Notes: generated from the sequence alone by a model not told the origin. A stretch of 6,147 nt of DNA from CAYLGY01 sp964383325 (GCA_964383325.1 CAYLGY010000119.1:1-6147); one strand, 5' to 3'. Counted from the first letter of the stretch, positions 1 through 6,047 are shown. Numbers and translations: made by a program.

Positions 1-323
1 GCATCCAGCAGGGCCAGCGCATTGTAGATCCGGCCATCGCGCCGCAAGGGCACGCCGATCAGCAGGGCCGGCCCCCCATCTGCCGTGTCCGCGGCAAGTT
101 CCTGCAGCGCCTTCCCGCAGGCGGCAAGAAAGGCCGGCTTCAGCACAAGGTCTTCCGGCGGATAGCCGGACAGGAACAGTTCGGTGAACAGGACAAGGTC
201 GGCGCCCGATGCCGCCGCCTCGGCGCGGGCGGCGCGCGCCTTGGCAAGATTGCCGGGAATATCGCCCACGGTCGGATTGAGCTGGGCAATGGCGATCTGG
301 AGTCGTGAAGAGGGCTTGGTCAT
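1..323 (-). CDS. nadE: Glutamine-dependent NAD+ synthetase, N-terminal part (cut by window edge)
   Basis: This is the first 107 codons of a minus-strand gene that continues past the left edge. The translation begins MTKPSSRLQIAIAQLNPTVG and matches the N-terminal carbon-nitrogen hydrolase (nitrilase-fold) glutaminase domain of glutamine-dependent NAD synthetases. This domain releases ammonia from glutamine, and the C-terminal synthetase domain (not visible here) uses it to amidate deaminated NAD in the cytoplasm. Glu48, in the motif LFTELFLSGYPPEDL (about residues 45-59), is the expected nitrilase-family catalytic glutamate. The catalytic Lys and Cys would lie outside the window. The start is supported by AGGAGG at 329-334, 5 nt upstream of the ATG. 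The gene lies 70 bp downstream of the GFA-family gene in the same direction and could be read from it or from its own promoter; I found no clear promoter. Other nitrilase-fold amidases share the fold, but the IAQLNPTVGD and SGYPPEDL motifs favour NadE. Confidence 0.9.
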   Translation of the reverse strand, partial: MTKPSSRLQIAIAQLNPTVGDIPGNLAKARAARAEAAASGADLVLFTELFLSGYPPEDLVLKPAFLAACGKALQELAADTADGGPALLIGVPLRRDGRIYNALALLD

Positions 324-328
324 GCAGC

Positions 329-334
329 CCTCCT
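329..334 (-). promoter_or_regulatory. Ribosome binding site of nadE
   Basis: On the minus strand AGGAGG lies 5 nt before the nadE ATG. It is a full match to the Shine-Dalgarno core and fixes the start at 323. Confidence 0.75.
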
Positions 335-393
335 ACAACAAGCGGAAGAAAAGAGGAAACCCGCAGGCCGGCAAGGGCGCCCCTCGCATCGCT

Positions 394-795
394 TTATTCC
401 GTCTCGCCCCGATCCTGCGGCAAACTGTCGCAGATTTCGTAGAAATCGCCCTTGTCGGCAACATGAATGTGGCGGCCGAAGCGCAATCCGCTGGGCTGGT
501 CGAAGCTGCCGGCGAGAATCGAGATGCGCTCGCTGCCATCCGCCTTCCAGAAAAGAACCGAACCGCATTGCCGGCAAAAGCCGCGTTGCGCGGCCGGTGA
601 GGACCGGTACCATTGCACCATCCCCTCGCCGGCAGTCAGGCGGAAATCGCGGTCATCGGCATCCGTGGCGGCAAAATAGAGCCCGGTCTGGCGCCGGCAC
701 TGGCTGCAATGACAGCCGACCACCTCCCGCAACGGCCCGTTGACCTGATAGGAAACGGCACCGCAAAGGCATCTGCCGGTGTGGGTCTCGCGCAT
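394..795 (-). CDS. GFA / CENP-V family zinc-binding protein
   Basis: A 133-residue cytoplasmic protein of the GFA family (named after glutathione-dependent formaldehyde-activating enzyme). It carries the seven family cysteines: C9-x-C11 (GRCLCGAVSY), C28-x-C30-xx-C33 (GCHCSQCRRQTG) and C74-xx-C77 (FCRQCGS). In the structurally known member Gfa these cysteines bind zinc, and some were proposed to contact glutathione. Most short members of this family have no proven activity, so formaldehyde or glutathione chemistry should not be assumed from the name. AGGAGG at 801-806 sits 5 nt before the ATG. The gene starts 18 bp after the DAHP synthase stop, so the two are probably co-transcribed. Length is normal for the family and the domain looks complete. 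The family call is strong; the biochemical role is unknown. Confidence 0.88.
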   Translation of the reverse strand: MRETHTGRCLCGAVSYQVNGPLREVVGCHCSQCRRQTGLYFAATDADDRDFRLTAGEGMVQWYRSSPAAQRGFCRQCGSVLFWKADGSERISILAGSFDQPSGLRFGRHIHVADKGDFYEICDSLPQDRGETE

Positions 796-813
796 CCGGG
801 CCTCCTGCCGGTT

Positions 814-2187
814 TCAGGATGCGAGCGCGCTCCGCTCGCCATTCACGCGCTCCTTGCGCAAGAGCTCCGCCACCAGGAAGGCAAGCTCAAGCGCCTGCTC
901 GGCATTCAATCGCGGATCGCAATGGGTATGGTAACGATCCGACAGATCCTCGGCAGAGATCGCCCGCGCGCCCCCGGTGCATTCCGTGACGTTCTTGCCG
1001 GTCATCTCGACGTGAATGCCACCTGCATGGGTACCCTCGGCAGCATGAATCGCAAAGAAGGATTCGACCTCTTTCAGGATCCGCTCGAAGGGCCGGGTCT
1101 TGTACCCATTGGCGGTGATCGTGTTGCCGTGCATCGGATCGCAGGACCAGACCACCTTGCGCCCTTCCCGCTGCACGCTGCGGATCAGGGCCGGCAGATG
1201 TTCTCCGACCTTGTCGGAGCCATAGCGGCAGATCAGCGTCAGCCGTCCCGCCTCATTGGCGGGATTGAGCAGGTCGATCAGCTCCAGCAGGCCATCGGGC
1301 GTCAGCGATGGCCCGCATTTCAGGCCGATCGGATTGCGCACGCCGCGGCAGAATTCCACATGGGCGTGGTCGGGCTGACGCGTGCGGTCGCCGATCCAGA
1401 GCATGTGGCCGGAGGTTGCATACCAGTCGCCGGAGGTGGAATCGATGCGGGTCATCGCCTCTTCATAGCCGAGCAGAAGGGCCTCATGGCTGGTGAAGAA
1501 ATCGGTCTCGCGCAGTTTCGGATTGGTTTCGGCATCGATGCCGATGGCGCGCATGAACTCGATCGTCTCGGAGATGCGGCCTGCCAGTTCGCGATAGCGC
1601 TCCGATTGCGGGCTGCCGGACACGAAGCTCAGCATCCAGCTCGAGACATTCTCCAGATTGGCGAAACCGCCCTGGGCGAAGGCGCGCAAGAGGTTGAGCG
1701 TCGCCGCCGACTGGCGGTACGCCATGGCCTGGCGGCGCGGGTCCGGGATCCGGGCCTCGGGCGTGAACTCGATGCCGTTGATGATGTCACCGCGATAGCT
1801 CGGCAGCTCGATATCGCCCTGGCGCTCGACCGGCGAGGAGCGCGGCTTTGCGAACTGGCCCGCAATGCGTCCAACCTTCACGACCGGCTGCGAGCCGCCA
1901 AAGGTCAGCACGATGGCCATCTGCAGGAACACCCGGAAGAAATCGCGAATATTGTCGGCGCGATGCTCGGCGAAGCTCTCGGCGCAATCGCCGCCCTGCA
2001 GCAGGAAACCCTTGCCCTCGGAGACATTGGCGAGGGCGCGCTGGAGATTGCGCGCCTCTCCTGCAAATACCAGCGGCGGAAAGGTCGCAAGCTGCGCCTC
2101 CACTTCCTCGACACGCGCAATGTCAGGATATTCCGGCACCTGCTGGATCGGCTTTTCTCTCCAGGAGCGAGGGGTCCATTTCTGCAT
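814..2187 (-). CDS. aroF: Class II 3-deoxy-D-arabino-heptulosonate 7-phosphate (DAHP) synthase
   Basis: A 457-residue cytoplasmic enzyme that condenses phosphoenolpyruvate with erythrose 4-phosphate, the first step of the shikimate pathway. It belongs to the class II (plant-like, AroA-II) family. Numbering from the chosen start, the motifs are: LLQGGDCAESF with metal-ligand Cys68; RIAGQFAKPRS with PEP-binding Arg107 and Lys114; GLKCGPS around Lys290; CDPMHGNT with His353; GGIHVEMTG with Glu395; and HCDPRLN with Asp424. Cys, His, Glu and Asp match the metal site known from the Mycobacterium tuberculosis enzyme. The conserved Cys lies about 19 residues nearer the N-terminus than in that enzyme, so part of its regulatory N-terminal extension seems absent. 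Two ATGs are adjacent (2190 and 2187). GGAAG lies 3 nt before the first and 6 nt before the second, and family members usually begin M-x-x-WTP, so I chose 2187; starting at 2190 adds one Met. Rhizobial genomes label this gene variously aroF, aroG or aroA, so the symbol is tentative. Confidence 0.95.
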   Translation of the reverse strand: MQKWTPRSWREKPIQQVPEYPDIARVEEVEAQLATFPPLVFAGEARNLQRALANVSEGKGFLLQGGDCAESFAEHRADNIRDFFRVFLQMAIVLTFGGSQPVVKVGRIAGQFAKPRSSPVERQGDIELPSYRGDIINGIEFTPEARIPDPRRQAMAYRQSAATLNLLRAFAQGGFANLENVSSWMLSFVSGSPQSERYRELAGRISETIEFMRAIGIDAETNPKLRETDFFTSHEALLLGYEEAMTRIDSTSGDWYATSGHMLWIGDRTRQPDHAHVEFCRGVRNPIGLKCGPSLTPDGLLELIDLLNPANEAGRLTLICRYGSDKVGEHLPALIRSVQREGRKVVWSCDPMHGNTITANGYKTRPFERILKEVESFFAIHAAEGTHAGGIHVEMTGKNVTECTGGARAISAEDLSDRYHTHCDPRLNAEQALELAFLVAELLRKERVNGERSALAS

Positions 2188-2193
2188 CATCTA

Positions 2194-2198
2194 CTTCC
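2194..2198 (-). promoter_or_regulatory. Ribosome binding site deciding the DAHP synthase start
   Basis: GGAAG on the minus strand is 3 nt from the first ATG (2190) and 6 nt from the second (2187). The spacing favours the second ATG. Confidence 0.5.
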
Positions 2199-2211
2199 AA
2201 TACGCTTTGAC

Positions 2212-2230
2212 CCGCCCCCAGGACGGGCGG
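2212..2230 (-). other. GC-rich stem-loop in the predicted leader of DAHP synthase
   Basis: CCGCCC (2212-2217 on the plus strand) and GGGCGG (2225-2230) form a perfect 6-bp stem with a 7-nt loop. It lies between the predicted promoter and the DAHP synthase ribosome binding site. No U-run follows it on the minus strand, so it is not a standard rho-independent terminator of gor. It could be a leader structure that affects expression, or chance in GC-rich DNA. Confidence 0.4.
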
Positions 2231-2240
2231 CTTGTGGGCC

Positions 2241-2269
2241 TATATAGCAAGATGCGCCCTGATTGCCAG
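2241..2269 (-). promoter_or_regulatory. Candidate sigma-70 promoter for DAHP synthase
   Basis: Reading the minus strand, CTGGCA (2269-2264, four of six matches to TTGACA) is followed by a 17-bp spacer and TATATA (2246-2241). TGC precedes the -10 box, giving an extended -10 element. The overlapping CTATAT also resembles the -10 box favoured in rhizobia. Transcription would start near 2234, leaving a leader of about 45 nt before the start codon. The site lies in the gap between gor and DAHP synthase, where an independent promoter makes sense. Confidence 0.5.
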
Positions 2270-2299
2270 CACATCTGTCGGCCGTCCTGCCCGATCGGG

Positions 2300-3697
2300 T
2301 CAGGAAGCAGGATCGACGCGCTCGCCGCACTGCAGGCAGTAGGTTGGCGCATACATGGTCACCAGTTCCTCGGCGGCGGAAGGGTGCAAGGCCATCGTGC
2401 GGTCGAAATCATCCTTGGTGAGGCCGGCCTTGACCGCAATGCCGAGCACCTGCGCCAGCTCGCCCGCGTCGGGGCCAAGCACATGCGCGCCAAGGACCCG
2501 GCGGTTTTCTCCATCGACTACCAGCTTCATCAGCATCCGCTCGCGCCGTCCGGACAGCGTGTTGCGCATCGGCAGGAAGGAGGCCCTGTAGATCTCCACC
2601 CGGTCGAAGCGCTTGCCGGCCGCTTCCTCCGTCAGCCCTACTGTTCCGATCTCCGGCTGCGAGAACACCGCTGTCGGGATGGTCTCGTGATCCGGCCTCG
2701 TCGGCTTGCCGCCATAGACGGTTTCGAGAAAGCACATCGCCTCGTGAATGGCGACCGGCGTCAGCTGCACCCGGTTGGTGACATCGCCGACAGCCCAGAT
2801 CGAATCGACGCTGCTCCGCGAATATTCATCGACCACCACCGCGCCATTGGCGTCCATCTCGACCCCGGCGGCTTCCAGGCCAAGCCCGGCCGTATTCGGC
2901 ACCCGGCCGATCGCCAGCATGACCTCGTCCGCGAGGATGCGCTCGCCTCCGGCCAATTCTGCCGCCAGGCGGCCATCCTGCTCCCGCGTCACAGCCTTCA
3001 GCCAGTCCTGGCAGATCACGCGGATCCCCTTGGTCTCCATGGCCTCGTGCAGTCCGCGGCGCAGATCCATGTCGAAGCGGCCGAGAATTTCCTGCCCCCG
3101 ATACAGAAGGATCGTCTCCACGCCGAGACCATGGAAAATGTTGGCGAACTCGACGGCGATGAAGCCGCCGCCGCCGATCAGGATGGTGCGCGGCAAATCC
3201 TTCAGGTGAAACGCCTCGTTGGAACTGATGCACAGCTCATTGCCTGGCAGCGCCACGTGGGGGTTGGGCCTTGCCCCTGTCGCGATCAGGATCCGCTCGG
3301 CGGTGAACTGCCTGCCATCGGCGAGCCGAACGGTATGCGCGTCTACCAGCTCCGCCCGCTGCTCGAAGAGGGTGGCGCCTGCATTCTCCAGCCCTTGCCG
3401 GTACAGCCCCTCGAGGCGCGCGATCTCGCGGTCCTTGTTGGCGATGAGGGTCGGCCAGTCGAACCGGGTATCGCCCACTTGCCAGCCATAGCCGGCCGCA
3501 TCCTCGAAATGCTCGGAGAATTGCGATGCGTAGACGAGCAGCTTCTTCGGCACGCAGCCGCGGATGACGCAGGTCCCGCCGAGGCGGTACTCCTCCGCAA
3601 GGCCCACCTTCTTGCCCATCCGCGCGGCAAGACGGCCGGCCCGGACGCCGCCGGAACCGCCGCCGATCACGAAGAGATCGAAATCATGATTCGACAT
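2300..3697 (-). CDS. gor: Glutathione-disulfide reductase
   Basis: A 465-residue cytoplasmic FAD enzyme that reduces oxidised glutathione with NADPH. In order it shows: the FAD Rossmann motif VIGGGSGGVRA (residues 10-20); the redox-active pair Cys43/Cys48 in GGTCVIRGCVPKK; the NADPH-binding fold IGGGGFIAVEFA (174-185) followed by LLYRGQEILGRFD, where Arg200 matches the position of an NADPH-phosphate-binding arginine in known glutathione reductases; the second FAD motif WAVGDV with Asp305; and the dimer-interface HPSAAEE motif with His438 and Glu443, which acts on the other subunit. Length is typical. The class (GR rather than dihydrolipoamide dehydrogenase or mercuric reductase) follows from IRGCVPKK and AVEFANIFHGLG. 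The start has GAGGGAG at 3708-3714, 10 nt upstream. The C-terminus carries an extra CxxC (Cys454, Cys457), which I do not recall as a family feature. A 164-bp gap separates gor from the upstream DUF2059 gene. Confidence 0.97.
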   Translation of the reverse strand: MSNHDFDLFVIGGGSGGVRAGRLAARMGKKVGLAEEYRLGGTCVIRGCVPKKLLVYASQFSEHFEDAAGYGWQVGDTRFDWPTLIANKDREIARLEGLYRQGLENAGATLFEQRAELVDAHTVRLADGRQFTAERILIATGARPNPHVALPGNELCISSNEAFHLKDLPRTILIGGGGFIAVEFANIFHGLGVETILLYRGQEILGRFDMDLRRGLHEAMETKGIRVICQDWLKAVTREQDGRLAAELAGGERILADEVMLAIGRVPNTAGLGLEAAGVEMDANGAVVVDEYSRSSVDSIWAVGDVTNRVQLTPVAIHEAMCFLETVYGGKPTRPDHETIPTAVFSQPEIGTVGLTEEAAGKRFDRVEIYRASFLPMRNTLSGRRERMLMKLVVDGENRRVLGAHVLGPDAGELAQVLGIAVKAGLTKDDFDRTMALHPSAAEELVTMYAPTYCLQCGERVDPAS

Positions 3698-3751
3698 GTC
3701 GAAAGGGCTCCCTCGTCAGTGCGGGATCCGCAAATCCATGGAATTTCCAGA

Positions 3752-3769
3752 CCGGGGCGCACGCCCCGG
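3752..3769. other. Strong GC stem-loop in the DUF2059-gor gap
   Basis: CCGGGGCG-CA-CGCCCCGG is a perfect inverted repeat, in practice a 7-bp GC-rich stem with a GCAC tetraloop. It lies about 55 bp upstream of the gor start. On the minus strand it is followed by TCTGGAAATTCC rather than a U-run, so it is not a textbook terminator. It may act as an mRNA-stabilising or pausing hairpin between the two genes. Confidence 0.5.
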
Positions 3770-3833
3770 GCAGAATGTGCAGCCGCTTCAGGACGGATCC
3801 CGGTGCGGATCGAGCGGGACGGCGCGCTTCGAT

Positions 3834-3856
3834 GGCGGCAGGCCGGCTGCGCCGCC
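3834..3856 (-). other. Imperfect stem-loop just after the DUF2059 stop codon
   Basis: GGCG-GCAG-(GCCGG)-CTGC-GC-CGCC folds as a 4+4 bp stem with a 2-nt bulge, starting 5 nt after the DUF2059 stop on the minus strand. No U-tract follows, so termination is uncertain. It may protect the 3' end of a shorter rpiA-DUF2059 transcript. Confidence 0.3.
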
Positions 3857-3861
3857 GGAGC

Positions 3862-4425
3862 TCACTCTGCTGCCGGTTCCTCCGGGCTCTCCTCCGCCGG
3901 TGCGGCACTGCCACGTTTCATGGCCGCGTCCTCTTCGGCCAGCCGGTTGGCGACCTCAAGCGCGAGATCCCGGGAAATGCCGATCTCCCAGATCTCGGCC
4001 GCCCGGAACAGTTCCCGCGTCACGATCGGGCCATCGGAGAGAAGCTTCTGACCGGCATCCGACGAGTAGAAATCGGCAATGGCGTTCAGTTGCTCCTCGC
4101 TGAAGACCCGCGCATAGGTCAGCGCCGCCTCCCGCTCCAGATCCGCGCGACGGGCGGCGATGGCGAGCGCCTTCTCGTCGACTACGCTGCTGATGAGCGG
4201 CTGCATGTCGGGATTCTTCTGGTAGAGCTGCGACTTCAGGCTTTCCGCCAGGCCGAGGATGATGCCGTCGAACTGCTCCGTGGCTTTCAGGGCGCTGATT
4301 GCCCGCCGCGCAGCCTCGAGATGCGATTCGGAGACTTCCTGCGCGCGGGCGGGCGCATTCAGGGCGAGGCCCGCCAGCAGGAGGAACAAGGCGAGCGGGC
4401 GGATGAGGCTGGCCGCAAGTTTCAT
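3862..4425 (-). CDS. Secreted DUF2059-domain protein of unknown function
   Basis: A 187-residue protein with a clear Sec signal peptide: positive start (MKLAASLIRP), hydrophobic core LALFLLLAGLAL (about 11-22) and an ARA cleavage motif ending at residue 28, so the mature protein should begin QEVSES in the periplasm. Residues about 85-145 fit the DUF2059 pattern, best seen in YARVFSEEQLNAIADFYSS followed by DAGQKLL. The mature part is predicted mostly helical with no further membrane segment. The C-terminal 18 residues are Ala/Pro/Glu-rich and probably disordered. The family has no established biochemical role. The gene starts 16 bp after the rpiA stop, and its ribosome binding site (GGAGA) lies almost directly after that stop, so co-transcription with rpiA is likely. 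Confidence 0.88.
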   Translation of the reverse strand: MKLAASLIRPLALFLLLAGLALNAPARAQEVSESHLEAARRAISALKATEQFDGIILGLAESLKSQLYQKNPDMQPLISSVVDEKALAIAARRADLEREAALTYARVFSEEQLNAIADFYSSDAGQKLLSDGPIVTRELFRAAEIWEIGISRDLALEVANRLAEEDAAMKRGSAAPAEESPEEPAAE

Positions 4426-4441
4426 GATCTCGAATTCTCCA

Positions 4442-5143
4442 TTAGTGCCTACCGGCGTACAGGATTTCCGTACCCTCCGGGCCCGCGATCACCGCGCATC
4501 CCGCCAGGCCGAGGAACAGGCCGTGCTCGACGACGCCCGGGATCGCATGCAACTCACGCGACAGGGTTTCTGGATCGGGAATGCGGCCAAAAGATGCATC
4601 GACGATCAGATGGCCGCCATCGGTCACGAACGTCTCGCCATCGGACTTACGCAGCCGCAACTCGCCGGCAAGGCCCAGCCGGGCGGCGGTCTCACCGATG
4701 GCGTCCATCGTGGCGCGCATGCCGAAACGGTTGATCTCGATGGGCAGCGGAAACCGGCCGAGCTGCTCGACCCGCTTGGACGCATCGGCAATCACCGTCA
4801 TCCGCTCGGAAGCCGCGGCGACGATCTTCTCGCGCAGCAACGCGCCGCCACCGCCCTTGACCAGCGCCAGTTCCGGGCCGATCTCATCGGCGCCGTCGAT
4901 GGTCAGGTCGAGGCGAGGCGTCTCGTCCAGCGTCGTCAGGGCGATGCCCAGCTCCCGGCACAGGGCCGCGGTACGCTCGGAGGTCGGCACGCCGATGATT
5001 CTCAGCCCCGCCGCGCAGCGTTGCCCCAGCAGCCGGATGAAGGCCTCGGCCGTGGAGCCTGTGCCGATCCCGAGCCGCATGCCCTCCCGGACCTGCTCCA
5101 GCGCTGCCGCCGCGGCGGCTTCCTTGTACCCGTCTGGCTGCAT
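4442..5143 (-). CDS. rpiA: Ribose-5-phosphate isomerase A
   Basis: A 233-residue cytoplasmic enzyme that interconverts ribose 5-phosphate and ribulose 5-phosphate in the pentose phosphate pathway. Numbering from the chosen start: phosphate-binding loop GIGTGSTA (25-32); TIDGADE with Asp83 and Asp86; KGGGGALLREK with Lys96 and the catalytic-base position Glu105; and a conserved C-terminal PGVVEHGLF. These match the active-site positions known in E. coli RpiA. The open frame extends to an ATG at 5212, but family members usually begin about 20 residues before GIGTGST, which fits MQPDGYKEAA at 5143. AGGG (5149-5152) sits 5 nt upstream. Alternatives at 5164, 5188 and 5212 have weaker ribosome binding sites and would place a non-conserved, Arg-rich leader before the domain. 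The gene is divergent from gph and is followed 16 bp later by the DUF2059 gene. Confidence 0.93.
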   Translation of the reverse strand: MQPDGYKEAAAAAALEQVREGMRLGIGTGSTAEAFIRLLGQRCAAGLRIIGVPTSERTAALCRELGIALTTLDETPRLDLTIDGADEIGPELALVKGGGGALLREKIVAAASERMTVIADASKRVEQLGRFPLPIEINRFGMRATMDAIGETAARLGLAGELRLRKSDGETFVTDGGHLIVDASFGRIPDPETLSRELHAIPGVVEHGLFLGLAGCAVIAGPEGTEILYAGRH

Positions 5144-5179
5144 CCTCGCCCTGGCACGCTCCATTGACTCTTGTGCTGC

Positions 5180-5241
5180 TGGTACCATTTTTGCCACGGA
5201 TGGCAAAGACATTCTCGCCGACGATCCTGTATGGTGGATCG
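5180..5241. promoter_or_regulatory. Divergent rpiA/gph control region with three inverted repeats
   Basis: The 143-bp gap between the rpiA and gph starts holds three dyads: the palindrome TGGTACCA (5180-5187); TTTGCCA-CGGA-TGGCAAA (5190-5207, 7-bp arms, 4-bp spacer); and CGATCC-N8-GGATCG (5222-5241, 6-bp arms). Their clustering between divergent genes suggests operator sites. I could not assign firm promoters. For rpiA, TTGCCA (minus strand, 5206-5201) is a good -35 match but lacks a convincing -10. For gph, AAGACA (5206-5211) and TATGGT (5230-5235), 18 bp apart, are only a weak pair. Confidence 0.4.
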
Positions 5242-5286
5242 ACCCCTCCCCGCCCTGAAGGCCGTGACAAGGAATTTCAAGCTGCC

Positions 5287-6024
5287 ATGAGTACCCCCAT
5301 CATCGTTTTCGATCTCGACGGAACGCTCGTCGATACGGCGCCGGATCTGCTAGACAGCCTCAATCATTGCCTTGCCCATGCGGGGCTGGCGGCGGTGGAC
5401 GAAGCGATGCTCCGCCAATATGTCGGCCTTGGCGGGCGCGTCATGCTGCAGCGTGCCTTCGAGGCGCAGGGAACGCCGCTCGACGATGCCATGCTCGAAG
5501 CCCTGCTGGCGCGATTCCTCGAACATTATGGCGGCGCCATTCCCGGACGCTCGGCCTTCTATCCCGGCGCGCTGGAGGCGATGGAGCGATTCGGCGCCGC
5601 CGGTTTCCTGCTGGCGATCTGCACCAACAAGTTCGAGCGCCTTTCGATCGCGTTGATGCAGGGGCTCGGCAAGGCTGGCCATTTCGCCGCCATTTGCGGC
5701 TCCGACACTTTCTCGTTCCGCAAGCCCGATCCCCGTCACCTGACGCAGACCATCCTGCGCGCCGGCGGCGATCCGCGGCGGGCTGTGATGGTTGGCGATT
5801 CGCAGACCGACATCGACACGGCGCGCGCGGCCCGTATTCCCGTCGTGGCCGTCGATTGGGGCTACACCGACCGTCACGTCCGCGAATTGCAGCCTTCCCA
5901 CATCATCTCGCACTATGACGAATTGCAGGTCGAGACGGCGCGGGCGCTGATTGCAAGGGCGGAAGCCCGGGCCGCCGCCCCCTTGCGCGAACCGGCAGCG
6001 ATCGCGCGGTCCCTCGCGGACTGA
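5287..6024 (+). CDS. gph: Phosphoglycolate phosphatase (HAD family)
   Basis: A 245-residue cytoplasmic HAD hydrolase with all four motifs. Motif I is VFDLDGTLVDTAPD, with nucleophile Asp9 and acid/base Asp11. Motif II is ICTNK, with Thr113. Motif III is FRKPDP, with Lys146. Motif IV is MVGDSQTDIDTA, with Asp171 and Asp175 for magnesium. The helical cap lies between motifs I and II. The TAPDLLDSLN sequence and overall fit favour Gph, which dephosphorylates 2-phosphoglycolate formed from RubisCO oxygenation or from oxidative DNA damage repair. Related HAD phosphatases with other substrates cannot be excluded from sequence alone. The frame is open back to an ATG at 5164, but the conserved motif I places the start at 5287, with AAGGAA (5269-5274) 12 nt upstream. 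The Ala/Arg-rich tail after about residue 225 looks lineage-specific. The gene is divergent from rpiA and ends 69 bp before the tRNA-Val gene. Confidence 0.92.
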   Translation: MSTPIIVFDLDGTLVDTAPDLLDSLNHCLAHAGLAAVDEAMLRQYVGLGGRVMLQRAFEAQGTPLDDAMLEALLARFLEHYGGAIPGRSAFYPGALEAMERFGAAGFLLAICTNKFERLSIALMQGLGKAGHFAAICGSDTFSFRKPDPRHLTQTILRAGGDPRRAVMVGDSQTDIDTARAARIPVVAVDWGYTDRHVRELQPSHIISHYDELQVETARALIARAEARAAAPLREPAAIARSLAD

Positions 6025-6047
6025 GCGGAACTCGCACATCAAACGAC

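Noticed and set aside
324..393. Possible rho-independent terminator between GFA and nadE, from a GC-rich block followed by a pyrimidine-rich tract on the minus strand
   Set aside because: No stem of useful length forms directly before the pyrimidine tract; the best pairing is about 3 bp.
613..2247. Plus-strand open frame of 544 codons opposite GFA and DAHP synthase
   Set aside because: It is antisense to two genes with unmistakable family motifs. Long open antisense frames are expected in high-GC DNA with strong codon bias, and its translation has no recognisable domain.
3684..3914. Minus-strand 76-codon frame bridging the DUF2059-gor gap
   Set aside because: It overlaps the end of DUF2059 and the start of gor in another frame, its translation is Arg/Ala-rich as expected of non-coding GC-rich DNA, and I see no good ribosome binding site.
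1865..4051. Plus-strand open frame of 728 codons covering gor and parts of its neighbours
   Set aside because: It runs antisense through gor, two intergenic gaps and parts of two other genes. The translation is low in recognisable motifs and mirrors the codon bias of the real genes.
3775..5167. Plus-strand open frames opposite DUF2059 and rpiA (319 and 302 codons)
   Set aside because: Both are antisense to well-supported genes, have no family resemblance, and overlap each other in different frames.
5144..5212. Longer N-terminus for RpiA, starting at 5212, 5188 or 5164
   Set aside because: The extra residues are not like the family N-terminus, ribosome binding sites are weak, and the extension would cover the inverted repeats. 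The start at 5143 gives the normal distance to GIGTGST.
5164..5286. Longer N-terminus for Gph starting at 5164
   Set aside because: HAD motif I normally lies within the first 10 to 15 residues. The 41-residue extension is not family-like and overlaps the control region, while the start at 5287 has a usable AAGGAA.
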